Shown here: positions 1 through 12,790 of the stretch, piece by piece
Position numbering within the stretch: position 1 is the stretch's first letter
How the letters are laid out: each line of letters starts with the position of its first letter
NCBI GenBank assembly: GCA_002786025.1
Contig: NHNW01000020.1
Location: 1-64,000, forward strand
Reading direction: 5' to 3'
Length of the DNA stretch: 64,000 bases
Source of the DNA: Zasmidium citrigriseum
Lineage: Eukaryota; Ascomycota; Dothideomycetes; Mycosphaerellales; Mycosphaerellaceae
Translations under genes and position numbers: made by a program
Notes under the pieces: generated by a model
Databases searched by the model: none
The model's input: the letters and a program-made list of their open reading frames with translations, nothing else
What the model was told of the DNA's origin: nothing

Positions 1-784
1 GCGTCTTACGGGCGCCTACCTACTATATATCTATAAGCGTTTATACTTACTTTTCCTATCTATACTTATATAAAAACACTCCTTATTAAGACTTAAGATT
101 AGACGTATCGATTAAGCTTAGGACAGGCGGTAAGCTAAGTAGTTACCCTAGCGATTAAAGGGTAGGGGAGCTTTATAGTTAGTCCTGTTAAAAGAGGCGA
201 CGTTAGGCTAGTGTTATTTATAACTACGAATTGCTACGCCGACGTCGACGGCCTAGTAATATACTATACTATATAGTTAGTAGGTTATTATTCTCTCTAC
301 GGTTTAACCTTATAAGCTATCGCGAATCTTTAAGGTTCCGACGAGATATAGAACGTATCTCGCGAGGGGTTAAGGTATAATTAGAGTCTAGTCGTCGAGG
401 TGTATATTAAGGTATTATGGATTAAAGATATAATAGTAGTTAAAGGAAATTTACTATCTTTTAAGTCTCGCTATTAGGTATATACTTATTACCCTAGTAA
501 CTATCTACTCGCTTATTACGTCCTCGTCCTCCTCGCTAAAAGGATCCTCTATTTCCTCGTCTTAGCCCTATCTAATACCGCTAGCGTTATTATTAACGTC
601 TTATTAAGGCTAGGCTTATTACTTAGCGTAACCTTACTTAGCGCGCTCTTCGATATCCTACGTAAATCCTTACGCCTAAGCTTCGTCGTTATCTAGCTAA
701 TAACCCTATTAAGCCTAGAGGTATTACTACTTAAGAGCTTTAGCGTAGGCTATATAGTAAAGGTCTACCTTAAGCTTTTACTAT

Positions 785-865
785 TTAGGATCTTCCTTAA
801 GCTCTTCCTACTTAAGATTCTCCTTAAGCTCTTCCTACTTAAGATCTTCCCTAAGCTCTTATATA
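785..865. repeat. 27-bp tandem repeat, three copies
   Basis: Three head-to-tail 27-bp units at 785-811, 812-838 and 839-865 share the core CTTAAGCTCTTCCTA with a few substitutions. The period is a multiple of three, so it may be a remnant of a coding repeat (nine residues per unit) in a decayed element; that is inference. Confidence 0.7.
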
Positions 866-2682
866 TATCTAGTACTTGTATCTAGTATCTTATAAGGCTT
901 AGCCCCTTCCGAACCGTCTAGGAATATATCTAAAAGGATTACCTAGTCGATTTTATAGATATACTATATCTAGGCTTTCGTCTTACGCTTCCTAAGCGCT
1001 AGATACTTTATTAATAGTACCTTATAGAAGACTATCTCTATCGTTAATAGCCCTATAACGTTCTTACCTATAAGGTACTCTATTAGATACTAATATAAGT
1101 ATAGAAAGCGCTCTAGGGCTCTCGTAAAGAAGTTAAAGAGTACTTCTACTAATTCTAGCGTCTATCGTAGCCGAGAGTCCTAAAAGCCGTTCGTAACGAA
1201 GTCGTATCCCTCGGGAAATAGCTAGCTAAATCGGGCGAATATAATTATCGAGTCCTATAAGTATATATTCCTAATAACTACTTTCTCCTTAGGCCTAAAT
1301 ATATAATAAGGCTCGATAGAGAGTCCCGCCTTTAACCGTTCCTATACTAATATAAGTAAATATAGCTAGTAAATATAGCTAGTAGTAGCCTATACTTACT
1401 TTCGCGACTAAGGTAGTAAATAGCTTCGATTTATTCCTTACTCTATACTCCTTCTTAGCTATCTTAAGTATTTTAATCTTCCGTATAGTCGACTAAATAG
1501 CGTTATACTATTTAGCGTAAGTCGCTAGGAAGTATTAACGAGTCTAATCGAGTCGTACGCGAGTAAGTATTTAATCTCGAAGTATCTCCTACGACTCCCT
1601 TAGTACTAGCCGTATAGTATAGTTCCCCTTCCTAATTTCGTCCTTAACGTCGTACTTAGTTATCTTATACTAGCGCTATACTAGTAGTACTAGGTCTATC
1701 CTATAGGAGTAGTCCGTATTCGAAAGTAGATAGTCTTAATCGATATCGTATCTAAGGTTATTATCGTCCTCCTCGTTATATCTATCGTCGTACTCCCTAT
1801 TATATATTAGCTTTACTAGCTATATTCGCTAGCTATATCGTATCTTACTATTACGCCTCCTATTCGCTACGAAGACGTACTTACTATATTCGCTAGGCTT
1901 TCTTATTAAGCGCCTTAAACTCGTCCGTTTATATATATACTACTACCTATTAGTTAAATTTCTAGTTCTAAGCCTTTCTATTTCTATCTATTTCTTTCTC
2001 CTCTTTAGATATCTTATTAGATCGCTTTCTATCCCGTACGGTATTCTTATATATAGAAAGCTTTCCCTTAGCTTTACGTCTCTTATTAATCTTATTCTTA
2101 GGGGTAATAGTTATATCTATAGGAAAGGGTAGTAGCGTAGAGGTCTTAGTAGTCGTATCGCGTATCTAGATATCGCTATCGTCGTCGCTATCTATATTAA
2201 AGTATAGATAGTTTTAGAGCTCCTTAATCTTCTCCTAGGGTACGCGCTTACGTTTACGGTCGCCTATACTATTTATAATATAGCTATTAATTATAGCTAG
2301 CTCTTAATATCTCCGCGTACTCGTAGGCTAAATTATTATAGGTTATTAGAGTATTATTAAGTTAAGGAGTTTAGAAGTAAATTGCGATAAAGATATTTAG
2401 AAGCTACTAGTAGTACGGCCCGCGCTTTCGAGTTAACGTTATATAGGCGTAGTAGACGGCCTATACCTAGTAATATAGCTAGTAACTATAAGAAAAATAT
2501 ACTTATATTATCTCGTTATATACTACTTCTAGTTATAATATTATACCTAATACGTATCTCGTAGTATAGAAGAATAAGGTAAAATGTCCTTCTTACTAGG
2601 CTTTTAGTAGGCTTTACTAGGCTAGCGCTAAGAATATAGCCTAGTAAAACCTACTAGGTCAAGCCTAGCCTACTTTAGGGTC

Positions 2683-2910
2683 TAGTAGTTACCTAGAGTT
2701 AAGCCTAGTCTCTAGATTCTCTTTTATATACTACTAGTAGTAAGGAAGAGCCGTAAGTAGTCTAAGCGTTTTACGAGTATAAAACTCGGAACGTTAACGT
2801 AAACTTAGTAATTACCTAGAGTTAAGCGTAGTCTCTAGATTCTCCTTTATATACTACTAGTAGTAAGGAAAGACTATAGGAGGTCTAAGCGCTTAATAAG
2901 TATAAAACTC
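2683..2910. repeat. Direct duplication of about 105 bp
   Basis: Two copies, 2683-2787 and 2806-2910 (period 123 bp), share the segment from TTACCTAGAGTTAAG through TATATACTACTAGTAGTAAG to TATAAAACTC with scattered differences. The pair lies just upstream of the Gypsy integrase relic, so it may belong to an LTR or untranslated leader; no full-length LTR pair was found. Confidence 0.75.
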
Positions 2911-3359
2911 TCGCTTAACGCCTAAAATTTTCTATTCCTTAGGCGTATACTACTAGAATAAATAAGGACTCGTTAGACCGCTAGCGAGTTACTTAGATAG
3001 ACGGCGAACTACTAGAGGAGTAAATAATAAACGACGGAGAATTATTAGGCTCGATTATAGCCTTATAGGAAGGGACTAGCTTAGGCTCTACTATAGTACC
3101 CCTAATATTAAGCGCTTAATATTACGATAGTAAGGCGCTAGGGTTACGAAGTAATACCCGCGGGAGTATAACAACTTCTAGTACTAAGAGATTAATATCT
3201 ACTATACTAACTTAAAGAGACGGAGAGGCGCTATTAACTCGCGTTAGTTACGCTAGGTATACTTCGAGAAGGAGAGTAATAGAGTACGTAAAGGGAGAAA
3301 GCTATTACTCGGATATACTATTAAGTTTATTAATACTAATTAAAGAGGCTTAACGAAGA

Positions 3360-4960
3360 GACGCCTTTACTCTTAAGAAGTTAAGACGACTTAACGCTAG
3401 AGAAGAGTAGATAGAGTTAGCTAGCGTAACGCTCGCGTAGAGCCTAAGCCGCGATAGCGTACTTCTTACTAATAGCCTCGTATTTATCCCTAAGGATCTA
3501 GCTCTAAAGGCTAAGATTATAGAACGTAACTATAATAATCTAAGCGTAGGTTACTTTAGAGAAGCTAAGTTAGAGAAGGCTTTACGCTATAAGTACTACT
3601 AGCGAGACCTTACTAAAGATATCTAGGCGTATATCGAGCGTTACGATATCTACTAGCGTAATAAGTATAAGACGTATAAGCTATATAGCGAGTTAAACTC
3701 TTTATAGATACTAGAGCCTAATAAGATACTATCTTACTAGAGTATAGACTTTATTATTAGCTTACTACTAGCGTAAAGCTAGCGAGAAGTCGTCGATACG
3801 ATTCTTATTATTATTAATAGGCTTTCTAAGCTATTAATCTTTATACTAGTAGATTCTACTATTACGGCTACTAAGCTTACTAACGTTATTAAGAAGGAGT
3901 TAATTATACGATTCGGTTTACTAGTATCGATCGTTTTAGATTATAGAAGCCTATTTACTAGTTCCTTTTAGTTATTACTACTATAGAGGTAGAAGGTAAA
4001 ACGCTAGCTTTCTACTACCTTCTACCTATAGACTAATAGTTAAACTAAACGGACGAACTAAATACTAGAAACCTATCTACGCTACTTTATTAACTACTAT
4101 TAAGACGACTAGGCCTATTAGCTAATATAGGCTAAGTTTATATAGAATAACGCCTAGTACGCTTCGCTAAAGTCTACCCCGTTTTACGCTATATATATAA
4201 AGTATATACGAGCGCCTAGTAACGAGGACGTTACTATAGGAGAGGGAGATAAACCTCTACCCCCTATAGTTAAAGAACGAGCTAAATAGTTAGCGAAGGT
4301 TCGAGAGAAGCTACGAGAAAACCTAGTTTACGCTAGCGAGTACTAAGCGAAGTACTATAATAAGAAGTATAAACCCTACTCGTTTAAAGCTAGCGATAAG
4401 ATAATATTAAGCTCGCGAAACCTCTAATCCTTACGGCTAAAGAAGAAGTTTAGTACTAAATTCGTTAGACCTTTCGAAGTACTAGAACGAGTTAGCCTTT
4501 AAGTATACTACTTAAAGCTACTAATAAGCCTACGAGCTATCTACCCTATATTCTATATATTACTACTTAAACTATATTACGAAGCTAATAGTATATAGCT
4601 ACCGCTAGAGGAGATTAATAGCGCTAAAGAATATTAAGTTAAGAAGATACTTAAGAAGGGTTAGAAGAAAGGAAAAGCTTACTAGCTTATTAAATAGAAG
4701 GGCTACGGCTATAAGGAAAATACCTAGGAGCTAGTAGAAAACCTACGTAATACTAGCGAGGCGCTAGAAACCTTCCTTAAGAAGAACCTAACTCTTAATA
4801 CTTTAAAGAAAAGGAAGGATAGTAAGACTAGAAATAGTAAAGATTTAGGACTACCTAAAAAACGGCTACGCGTAAAGCTAGCGTAACGCTATCGCTAATA
4901 TAGAGGGCTAACGCCTAGATATAGAAGAACGCCTAAGAACTAATTATTATCTTTACCCTT
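3360..4960 (+). pseudogene. Gypsy retrotransposon integrase with chromodomain, RIP-degraded
   Basis: Read with TAA/TAG as former Gln/Trp codons, one frame gives an integrase in the normal domain order. A zinc-binding region and the KYYW and AYIERYDI-like segment lie at about 3,480-3,670. The catalytic core follows with DTILIIINRLSK-like sequence (about 3,790), and the segment NQILETYLRYFIN then QDDWAYW lies at about 4,050-4,120. A C-terminal chromodomain (YLIKWKGYG-, then NTWEPVENL-like) lies at about 4,635-4,790. These are hallmarks of Ty3/Gypsy chromoviruses. I found no reverse transcriptase (YxDD) immediately upstream, so this looks like a truncated copy. Dozens of stop codons make it certainly inactive. 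Confidence 0.85.
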
Positions 4961-5224
4961 ACCTATCTCCTTATTAGAATCGCTCTTCTAACTATCCTTA
5001 GCGGCCTACTCGCGAACTACTACCTTAACGCTAAGGACCGCCTAGCTAACCTTTATAATCTTAACCTTTAGCGATATTAAGGTACGAATAATCTCCTTAC
5101 TCTACTACTTAATCTCTACCTTAAGACGAGTAGAGGAGGGACTCGCTAGTAATACGCTAGAGTCTACTAAGCCTCTCTTCTTAGGCGTCTACTAAGTACC
5201 CTAATTATCGCTATCCTTATATAT

Positions 5225-5840
5225 ATAACCCTAGAACTTATCGCGCGCTACGAATATAACCTTAGCTAACTCTTTAGTATCCTTCTTATTAATATCGTTA
5301 TTACTAGTAAACGCTATTAACTTAAACTCTTTACGAGCGCTAACTAAGGCGAGAGCGAGGCGTATAGTATACTCGTTAGAGTAGAACTATAGGAGGTTAG
5401 TAAGAGTAAAGCTAGCGAGGCGATAAAGAAGATATACCTACTTATAATCCTTATTAGTAAGAGAGTATAGGTAGTACTTAATATTACTACTTCTTAGCTT
5501 AAAATAGTCGAGAGCCTTAAACTCGACGTAACTCTCGCGGAATACCTAGTAGGTAAACTAGATCTATTAGGAGAGGTAGGGGACGTAAGAGGTAATAGTA
5601 TTAATAGATACTATATTAGCGAGGCGCGAGATTTCTACTATATTAAAGGTAGCGTAGTTAGTAGTAGTAATCTCTAGCTTCTCTTTAGGTACTACTAGGT
5701 AGCCCTTCTTTATAAAGCCGTTAGGAGCGTAGGCGTTAATAAAGCTCTCGTATAGCTTATTACCCTTATTAGTAATATACGCTATATTAGCGTAGAGGGT
5801 ATATAAGGGGGACGCTAGCTTATTAATAGAGGGCGTACTT
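5225..5840 (-). pseudogene. Decayed reading frame of unknown element
   Basis: On the minus strand one frame stays open for roughly 200 codons, broken only by TAA/TAG of the kind RIP makes from Gln/Trp codons. It includes the local sequences LYESFINAYAPNGF and KGYLVVPKEKLEITTTNYA. The composition looks protein-coding. I do not recognise the family; a gag-like or accessory protein of a mobile element is possible but not shown. Confidence 0.4.
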
Positions 5841-6599
5841 AGTAGAGCGTTAACTTAGGTACTATTACTAATTATAATAGGATAGGTAAAGCTAGGTAAG
5901 GTAGAGGTAGGAGAAGTAGTCGTATTAATAGCGTTATTCTAGAGGGCCGCTAGGGTAATAATAGTACTATTAAGGCTAGTAGCCTAGGTAGGAGTCTCTT
6001 TAGCTTTGGATATAATAATATTAATAGGCGTAAAGCTAGCGATATTAATAGTAGTATATAGTAAGGCTAAAAGCTAGTAGGTAGAAGAGAAGAAGAGTAG
6101 AGTAAAGTAAGAAGACGGTAAGGCGTAGAGAGGTAAGTAGTTATTAAGAGCTTAAAGGAAGAAGATTCTTCTAGCTAGCTATCTCCTACGTAGACTAAAA
6201 AGCTAGCCTTACTAGATCGGGTTTAGCTCTCTTCGTACCTTAGGCTACTAAAGCTCCGCTAGCTAGTAGTCTATAGATAAACCGCGCTTTTTGCCCGTAG
6301 CTATAGCTATCCGATTTTTAGTTAATAATAACCTCGTAATTTTTTATAAACAATATACGTTATACGCGTTATTTACGTCGGCGGATTTTTTAGCGTTCTT
6401 AGAAATTAAATACGATAAGTAGTTATTATATTATAAAGCATACCGCTATAAGCTACGTAAGCCGCTAGGTACGTAGCTAGACTAGCCTAGTCTAGCTAAA
6501 AACCCGCCTCGCTAAACTAGCCTACTCTATCTAAATACGTATATATATACTCTATAGATAAGCTTAGTTACTATAGAGGCTCTAAGTAGTAGTATACGC

Positions 6600-9450
6600 T
6601 CGATAGGCCTCGGCGAGGATAATATTAGCCGTAAGCTTACCCCTAAGGAGTAGTAGAGGCTCGAGGACGACCTCGACGACTATATAAGTAACGAGGATAA
6701 AGACTAGTAGCTCGAGGATAATAATAATAATAATAACGATAACGACGAAGACGAGGAGGCTAACGACTATAACCTAGAGGATAAGGTAGAGTTCGAAGAA
6801 GAAGAGGCCGTCGTAGTAGTCGTAGCGGCATTACTATAAGCTAGTAAGAAGCGAGTAGAGAAGCGATCGTAGTCGTAGAAGTACAAGGGTATTATAAAGT
6901 ATATCCGCTTAAAGGGTATAAGTTTCTAGTATCTTATTAAGTTGTAGCTAGGCAATCTAGGTACTAAGACGTATACTTAGCGTATAGAGATACTTAAAGA
7001 GACCGTACTAGAAGCTAATCTTGTCTCTACGACTAATATACGTAAGGAGCTTAAGGGGCTTATTAGCGAGAAGTACTTCGACTAGTATAACCCGTATAAG
7101 AGTATAGATAAGGATAGGGACCTCCGCGAGGTCGACAGTATTATCTTAGAGAATATACCGACCTAGTATAAGTTTATACTAGAGCTTCTACTAAATTAGC
7201 GTGCGAACTAGAAGGAATACTAGCGCTAGTTCTAGGACAAGCGTAGTATAATCCGTAAGCGTCTAACGACAATTATATCGATCGTAGTCTACTCTATCGC
7301 CGCTAAGTAGGCTAACTATATATATAAGACCCTTAGTATTATACTCGTTACCGTAGGTACTAACTATCGTATTATAGTAGCGCTAAACTATATAGGTGTC
7401 TATAATTCGGCTAAGACGATCTATACTATTATATTAGCGAACGTATAGGCGTAGATCTAGAGGAGTAGGGAGATAGTAAAGGATCCGTAGACGTATATTA
7501 TATACGACAACTTTAATCGCTAGTAAGTCCGAACTAAGTAGTAACTCGGCGACTCTAACGAATAGATAAACATAACGACTTCTTTTATCGCCCGTAACCC
7601 TTATATTCTAGAGGGTGGATTAAAGCTAAGTATATTAGATCTAAGTAAGCCGTTAACTATCGAGGGCGTCCTTAGTACTATCTCTAAGGCTAATAATAAG
7701 AAGGCGACGATATAGTTAATCTATAAGCATCTTAACTATATACTTAAGGACTAGTTAAAGAAGATATATAAGAAGGCTAATAAGAAGCGTCTAGAATAGC
7801 TAGCTATCGAGCCGCTACCCGTAGATCCGGCTAAGCTCTTCTCGCTACTAGTCTCGAATTACGACGAGGTATCTATCGAGGGCACGTACGTCGTACACGA
7901 CGATATCTTCCTTAACTTCCTTAAACTTAGTAGAGACGACGACTTTAAGGATATTCTACATATAGTCGTAGGTAATTAGTTAATAGTCGAGAGGATATTA
8001 AGTATTATCGCCGAGAGCGTCGAGAATAAGTTAGATTATAACTCTAAGTAGTAGCTTCTTCTAGTTATTACTTAGTTCTATACCTTTATAAATACCGTAT
8101 TTACCGTACTACGAACGTACTAGAACAAGAATAAGGTAGGCTAGTATCTCGAGTATAACATCGTCGATAATACGGAGTTCTAGAAGATTAAAGGCGTTAC
8201 TAATAAGAACCTAAAGTTCTACCTCCTTTAGAGTATACTTATCCGTATATTCTAGAGTAGGCTATTCGTATTATTAATATAAGCCCTAGTCGACTACGGG
8301 TATATATCGTATAGTAATATAAATACTAGCGTAGAGGATCTAATAGATAAAGATACCGCTACTACTACTACTACTACCGAGCCCGAGTTTAGTATTAGTT
8401 CCTCGATAAATAGGTAGCGTAAGGCTAAGTCGACGCGGTTAGAAGCTATCTAGGTAGTCGTATCGCGATTAAAGGCAACTTAGTTCGAGACTATTAAGGA
8501 AGAAATCTAGCGGAAGGCTTTTAGTCTAGATACGTAGTAGGGTAAGCTAACGTAGAGCCTAGTAGTTAATTAGTTATAGGCTCTAGATAGACTAGATCTA
8601 GCCTTTACTACTATATCTAGGTTCCTTATCGAGACGGCGTAATTCCTTATTACTAGATAGGCCGTTCGAACGATAGATATCGGCTATCTTCGCTAGTATA
8701 TATTTAACCTCGTCGTTCTCTTCTTTAGTATAGGCTCTACGAACTACGGTAGAGCGATACTTCGAATATATACCCTTCTTACTAACGAGATCGCCGCTCT
8801 AGAGCTTTAGAGAGTAGTTCTCGCGATAGGTGTTATTAATATAGATAGTAAGTAAGGTTATACCCTTATATCCGATAAACTACTTAAGATACATAATAGC
8901 GACTACTCCTAGGATATTGCCTATTATAAGAACTTAACCTACGATATCTTTAAGACCTTTACTAAGGTAGCTCTAAACCGGGAGGTATTACGAGTTACCT
9001 AGAAGATATATTAGTAGAGTACTAGTCTTAAATAGAGTAGTAAGTACTCTATAAAGAATACTACTATCGATATCTTTAGTCGTATAGAGAAGCTCTTTAG
9101 CGAGGGACTTATAGGATAGTAGTACGTCGATCTAGATATAGACGAATAGGCGGCTATATTAGACGATATCTAGTAAATTAATATATAGGCTCTAGCGTAC
9201 TAGATTAAAAACCTTAATACGGCGAACTAGCGTGTCGCCCGCGGTAAGATAGCAGTAGTAAGTAATACTACTCTACGGGCTAATATTAACGACAATTAGG
9301 CCGAGAATACTAGAGACTATAGTCTAGTTACTAACGACGATATAGAGGACTACCTTATCGACGAGGATAGATATACGGACTTAACGGTAGGTGTAGTAGA
9401 TCTAATAGGAGAGGCGAGTAGCTAGCTTATAGTACTAAGTAGCGAGGTTT
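6600..9450 (+). pseudogene. DUF6589-type transposon-associated gene, RIP-degraded
   Basis: A plus-strand frame with RIP-type stops begins with a long Asp/Glu-rich stretch (about 6,690-6,830). It then shows, in order, a YDNFN-like motif followed by TTSFIARNPYILEGGL (about 7,503-7,620), a VVGxQLxVER-like motif (about 7,965-7,995), and a C-terminal part with GSTNYGRAILR and SDKLLEIHNSDYSQD (about 8,735-8,925). This order (YDN..., GDQxTxxR, then a D-LLEH-N motif) matches the fungal DUF6589 family, common in transposon-rich fungal genomes. The block keeps a few more CA/TG than its surroundings, which may mean a younger insertion. It is non-functional because of many stops. Confidence 0.6.
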
Positions 9451-11135
9451 AAAATAGTATACGAAAGTTAGACTTCGTTATACGTAGATTAACTTCGTTA
9501 TACGCTAGGGTAGCTAGATCGGTAGGCGGTTAGACTTCGTTATTCGTAGTCGGATAAGTAAAGGTTTAACGATAATAGTAGTAGTCTACTAGTCCTTATA
9601 ATAGTAGTCCTTACAATAGTAGCGTTTCTTTAAAAAGTATATATACCCGCTCCTCTTTTTCTCTTTCTTCTCTTTACGTTATAGTAATATAGTTATTACT
9701 ACTACTATTATTATTACTATACTACTTGCTATCGTCGTCGCCCCCGCCCTTGCTATCTACTTACGCTAGCGTAGTAGTATTAAGAATAAGAATAAGAATA
9801 CCGCCGTTACCGCCGTTACTACCGCCGTTATAGCCTATAAGATATAGAAGCTACTAGATAGCGAGTTTGTGTCTATAATAACTAACTATACTATAGATAG
9901 TATCTCGTAAGTACGATATCTATAACTAAGCTAAATCGATCTAACGGTTATAGAACCGCCGATAGCTCTCGAGCTACTTCGCCTTTCGTTACTCCTACTA
10001 GTAAAGAAGAGCCTAAGCCTATTATCGCTCGTCTAGTCGGTTCGTCTACGTTAGATCGTCTACGCTAGAGGAAGGCCGCCGAGTAAATCGAGTTTTAATT
10101 CGAGGTAGTAGTATAGCGGAATACTAACTATATCGTAGAGAGCGTAGATAGGTATAGTCTTAGGATCTAGCTCTATTATTACTACCGCTATAGTAGCTAG
10201 CAACCCCTTCGCTACCGCCGCCTCTACTACTACGCTATAATAGCCCTCTCCCTAGTAGTCGCTAGAAGTCTACTAAGCTACGCTAGCTAGAGCTAGCTAG
10301 CTAGTATTACTTAATTACCTACTAGGTAGATAGATAGGATAATATTAAGCTCCCTCGTTAACGTATACTTACGTACGTTAGTCGAATCGAAGAGACGTCT
10401 ACTAGAGAGGTATACTAGCCGAAGTATAGTCGTTATAAGGAGAATAGGTATACGTACTCGCGGTACACGTATAAGAATATAGAGAGGTTTCGAATAGCGA
10501 AGTATACTTAGTATACCTACGATAGCGTTAAATACGAGTAGATATGTTAAACGGATCGCTACTCGTCTCCTCGCCGAGTCTAGTCTTCTAGTCTTTCCTT
10601 ATCGTTAACGCTACCTTACCTTAAATCCTCCTTTCGTTACCTTTAAGTACCCCTTAAAGTACTACTTCTAGTACCTCCTCTTACCCGCCTTAAACGGCTA
10701 AGTCTAAACTCCGCAAACTCCGACTATTGTCGCTATTTACTCTAATATCGCTACCTATTAAATACCTTACCTTACCTCGCTATCGCTATCGCTAACGTTA
10801 TATCGCGCTACTACCTACGCGAGGTTAAAACTTTGTCGCTCGCGCTCTTTCTTCTTCTTCCTTTTATCTACCTCCGTACCTCTATAATCTACTACTATAA
10901 GCCTATAATAGCGTGTCGTATAGAAGTCGGGCGTAGTAGTAGTAACTAGTAGGTATACGAAGAGATCCGTCTAGCTTAACGACGTAAAACTAAGTAGTAG
11001 GCTAGCTACTATCTACCTTACTAATAACCGAGTACCTATAGCGGCCTATTAGTCTAGCTAACGACGTAAAACTAAGCAATTAGGCCTATCTCGTCCTTGC
11101 GAATAACGTTAAACTAAGCCGTAATACTAGGGTTC

Positions 11136-11268
11136 GTTAAACTTAGCCGTCTTACTAGGTATTATTAAACTCGGTCGCCTACTAGGGCGATATCTACGCC
11201 GTCTTAACTAAGTACCGTTAAACTTAGCCGTCTTACTAGGTACCGTTAAACCTAGCCGTCCTACTTAT
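11136..11268. repeat. Dispersed 26-bp minisatellite-like units
   Basis: The unit GTTAAACTTAGCCGTCTTACTAGGTA occurs at 11136-11161 and, shifted by 81 bp, at 11217-11242. A diverged copy follows at 11245-11268, and related GTTAAACTAAGC segments lie on either side (about 10,980-11,285). The array is imperfect and lies inside the RIP island. Confidence 0.55.
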
Positions 11269-12483
11269 GACGTTAAACTAAGCGCCTTAATACTACCGCT
11301 ACCTATTAGAATCGATAAGATTCTAATAGGTAAGGTAGTATCTTAGTCCTTATTAGTTAGTCTTCTTCGCTCGTCTAGGTTTACTACTTAAGCGATACTA
11401 TCGTAGTACTTAGCGAGGCACCTCTCTTACCTACGCGGTCGCTCTAAGTAGGCCTAGTATAATAATCCGACCCGCTACGGCCTAGCTAGTATCTAAGAGG
11501 CGTAAGGTTTAGGGGTTTAGCTTAAAGCGTCCCTAGGGAGGCTCTTAACGGCGTAAGGTATACGATATATCTACTACTAACTATCGAGCTACGATACTAA
11601 ACTAGCGGCTAGCTACCCTACTTCGATAGCCCTTAGCTATTAAGGGTATAGTATCTAGTCTTACGTCCTTTAGTATACCTCGGTAGGCTCTTAGACTCCC
11701 TTATTAAACTAAACGGTCTCCTCGGCTATAAAAGAGGCGCCTAGATACTATACGTTATCTAGTACCGTTAGTTATAGAGTTCTAACTCTTAAGCCTATTA
11801 GCTCTTAAGATTCCTAGGCTCGTAAGATTAGACTATCTTAAGACTTCGGTCTCGAGTAGCTCTAGTTATTAACAACTAGCGCCGTTATCCCTTAGCCCTT
11901 TTATATACTACCTTAGGCTACTTGAAGGTCTACTATATAGGTAATAGTTTGCTTACGGAACTAATAGCCCTAGGCGGCGGCGTCTAGTACTTAACTTACT
12001 TCGTATAAGAATATTATTAACGTCGTCGTTTACGGTATACTAATAATCTATACTATCCGGCTTCGGTTATTAACTTCGGTTATTAGATTAGTCGCGGCGA
12101 AGGGCGGTTTCGACTAGCTTTAGCTAGTTTTAATAACTTACCTAGTAGAGAAGAGGGTCTTATATTAAACTTTAGATCCCTATATCCCTCGTCTATATAT
12201 AAGGCCTCCGTTCCGCCTATCTACTTACTTTAGTAGTACTTCGGTACTAACTAGTAATAATAGGTAGTAGTACTATATATATTTCTCTAGGCTAGCCTAG
12301 GGCGATAAGTATAGAGCGACTTCGTAAAATAAGAGGCAAGCGATTCCTCTACGAAATAGATATTATACTAAGTATACGAATAAGCCTCCTCTTTAAGCGT
12401 AAGCCTCCTCTTCTATAGTTCGGATAGCTAATAGATTTAGTAGCTTCGAAGGTAATAGGCTTAGCGGAGGTACTCGTATACTC

Positions 12484-12560
12484 GGTAATAGACGCGACGG
12501 TAGTTAATTCGATACGGTAATAGACGCGATAGCGATAGATTCGATACGGTAATAGATTTA
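12484..12560. repeat. Tandem repeat of about 32 bp, three partial copies
   Basis: GGTAATAGA blocks followed by similar sequence ending in TTCGATAC start at 12484, 12516 and 12547. This is a short decayed tandem array within the RIP island. Confidence 0.5.
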
Positions 12561-12760
12561 GTACGGCGCGGGTAGTTATATAATAAGATAAAGTCGACTA
12601 AAGGTTCGGCTCGTAGTAGGGTAGTATACGATTCGGTATACGATTTAATTTCGTTATACGCGTATATCTAAGACTATCTCTACGTAGCCGATAATTTAGC
12701 GTATAACGAAGTCTAAAATAATAAGGTAGCTAGGTAGCTTATAGTATTTAAAGAGGTTAG

Positions 12761-12790
12761 TTAGGAAAGTTTAGGAAAGTTTAGGAAAGT
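12761..12790. repeat. 10-bp tandem repeat (TTAGGAAAGT)x3
   Basis: Three exact adjacent copies of TTAGGAAAGT at 12761-12770, 12771-12780 and 12781-12790. This is not a telomeric repeat. Confidence 0.85.

Larger units (their letters stand above)
9468..12716. mobile_element. Interval bounded by 17-bp inverted repeats
   Basis: The 17-mer TTAGACTTCGTTATACG at 9468-9484 is found as a perfect reverse complement at 12700-12716. The core ACTTCGTTATACG(CTA) recurs at 9492-9507, with a related copy near 9532, as is typical of subterminal repeats of DNA transposons. No target-site duplication or recognisable transposase was found inside, so a RIP-degraded or non-autonomous DNA transposon is only a candidate explanation. 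Confidence 0.4.

Noticed and set aside
12761..12790. TTAGGAAAGT repeats as telomeric sequence
   Set aside because: The fungal telomere repeat is TTAGGG; these three 10-mers are an ordinary short tandem repeat.
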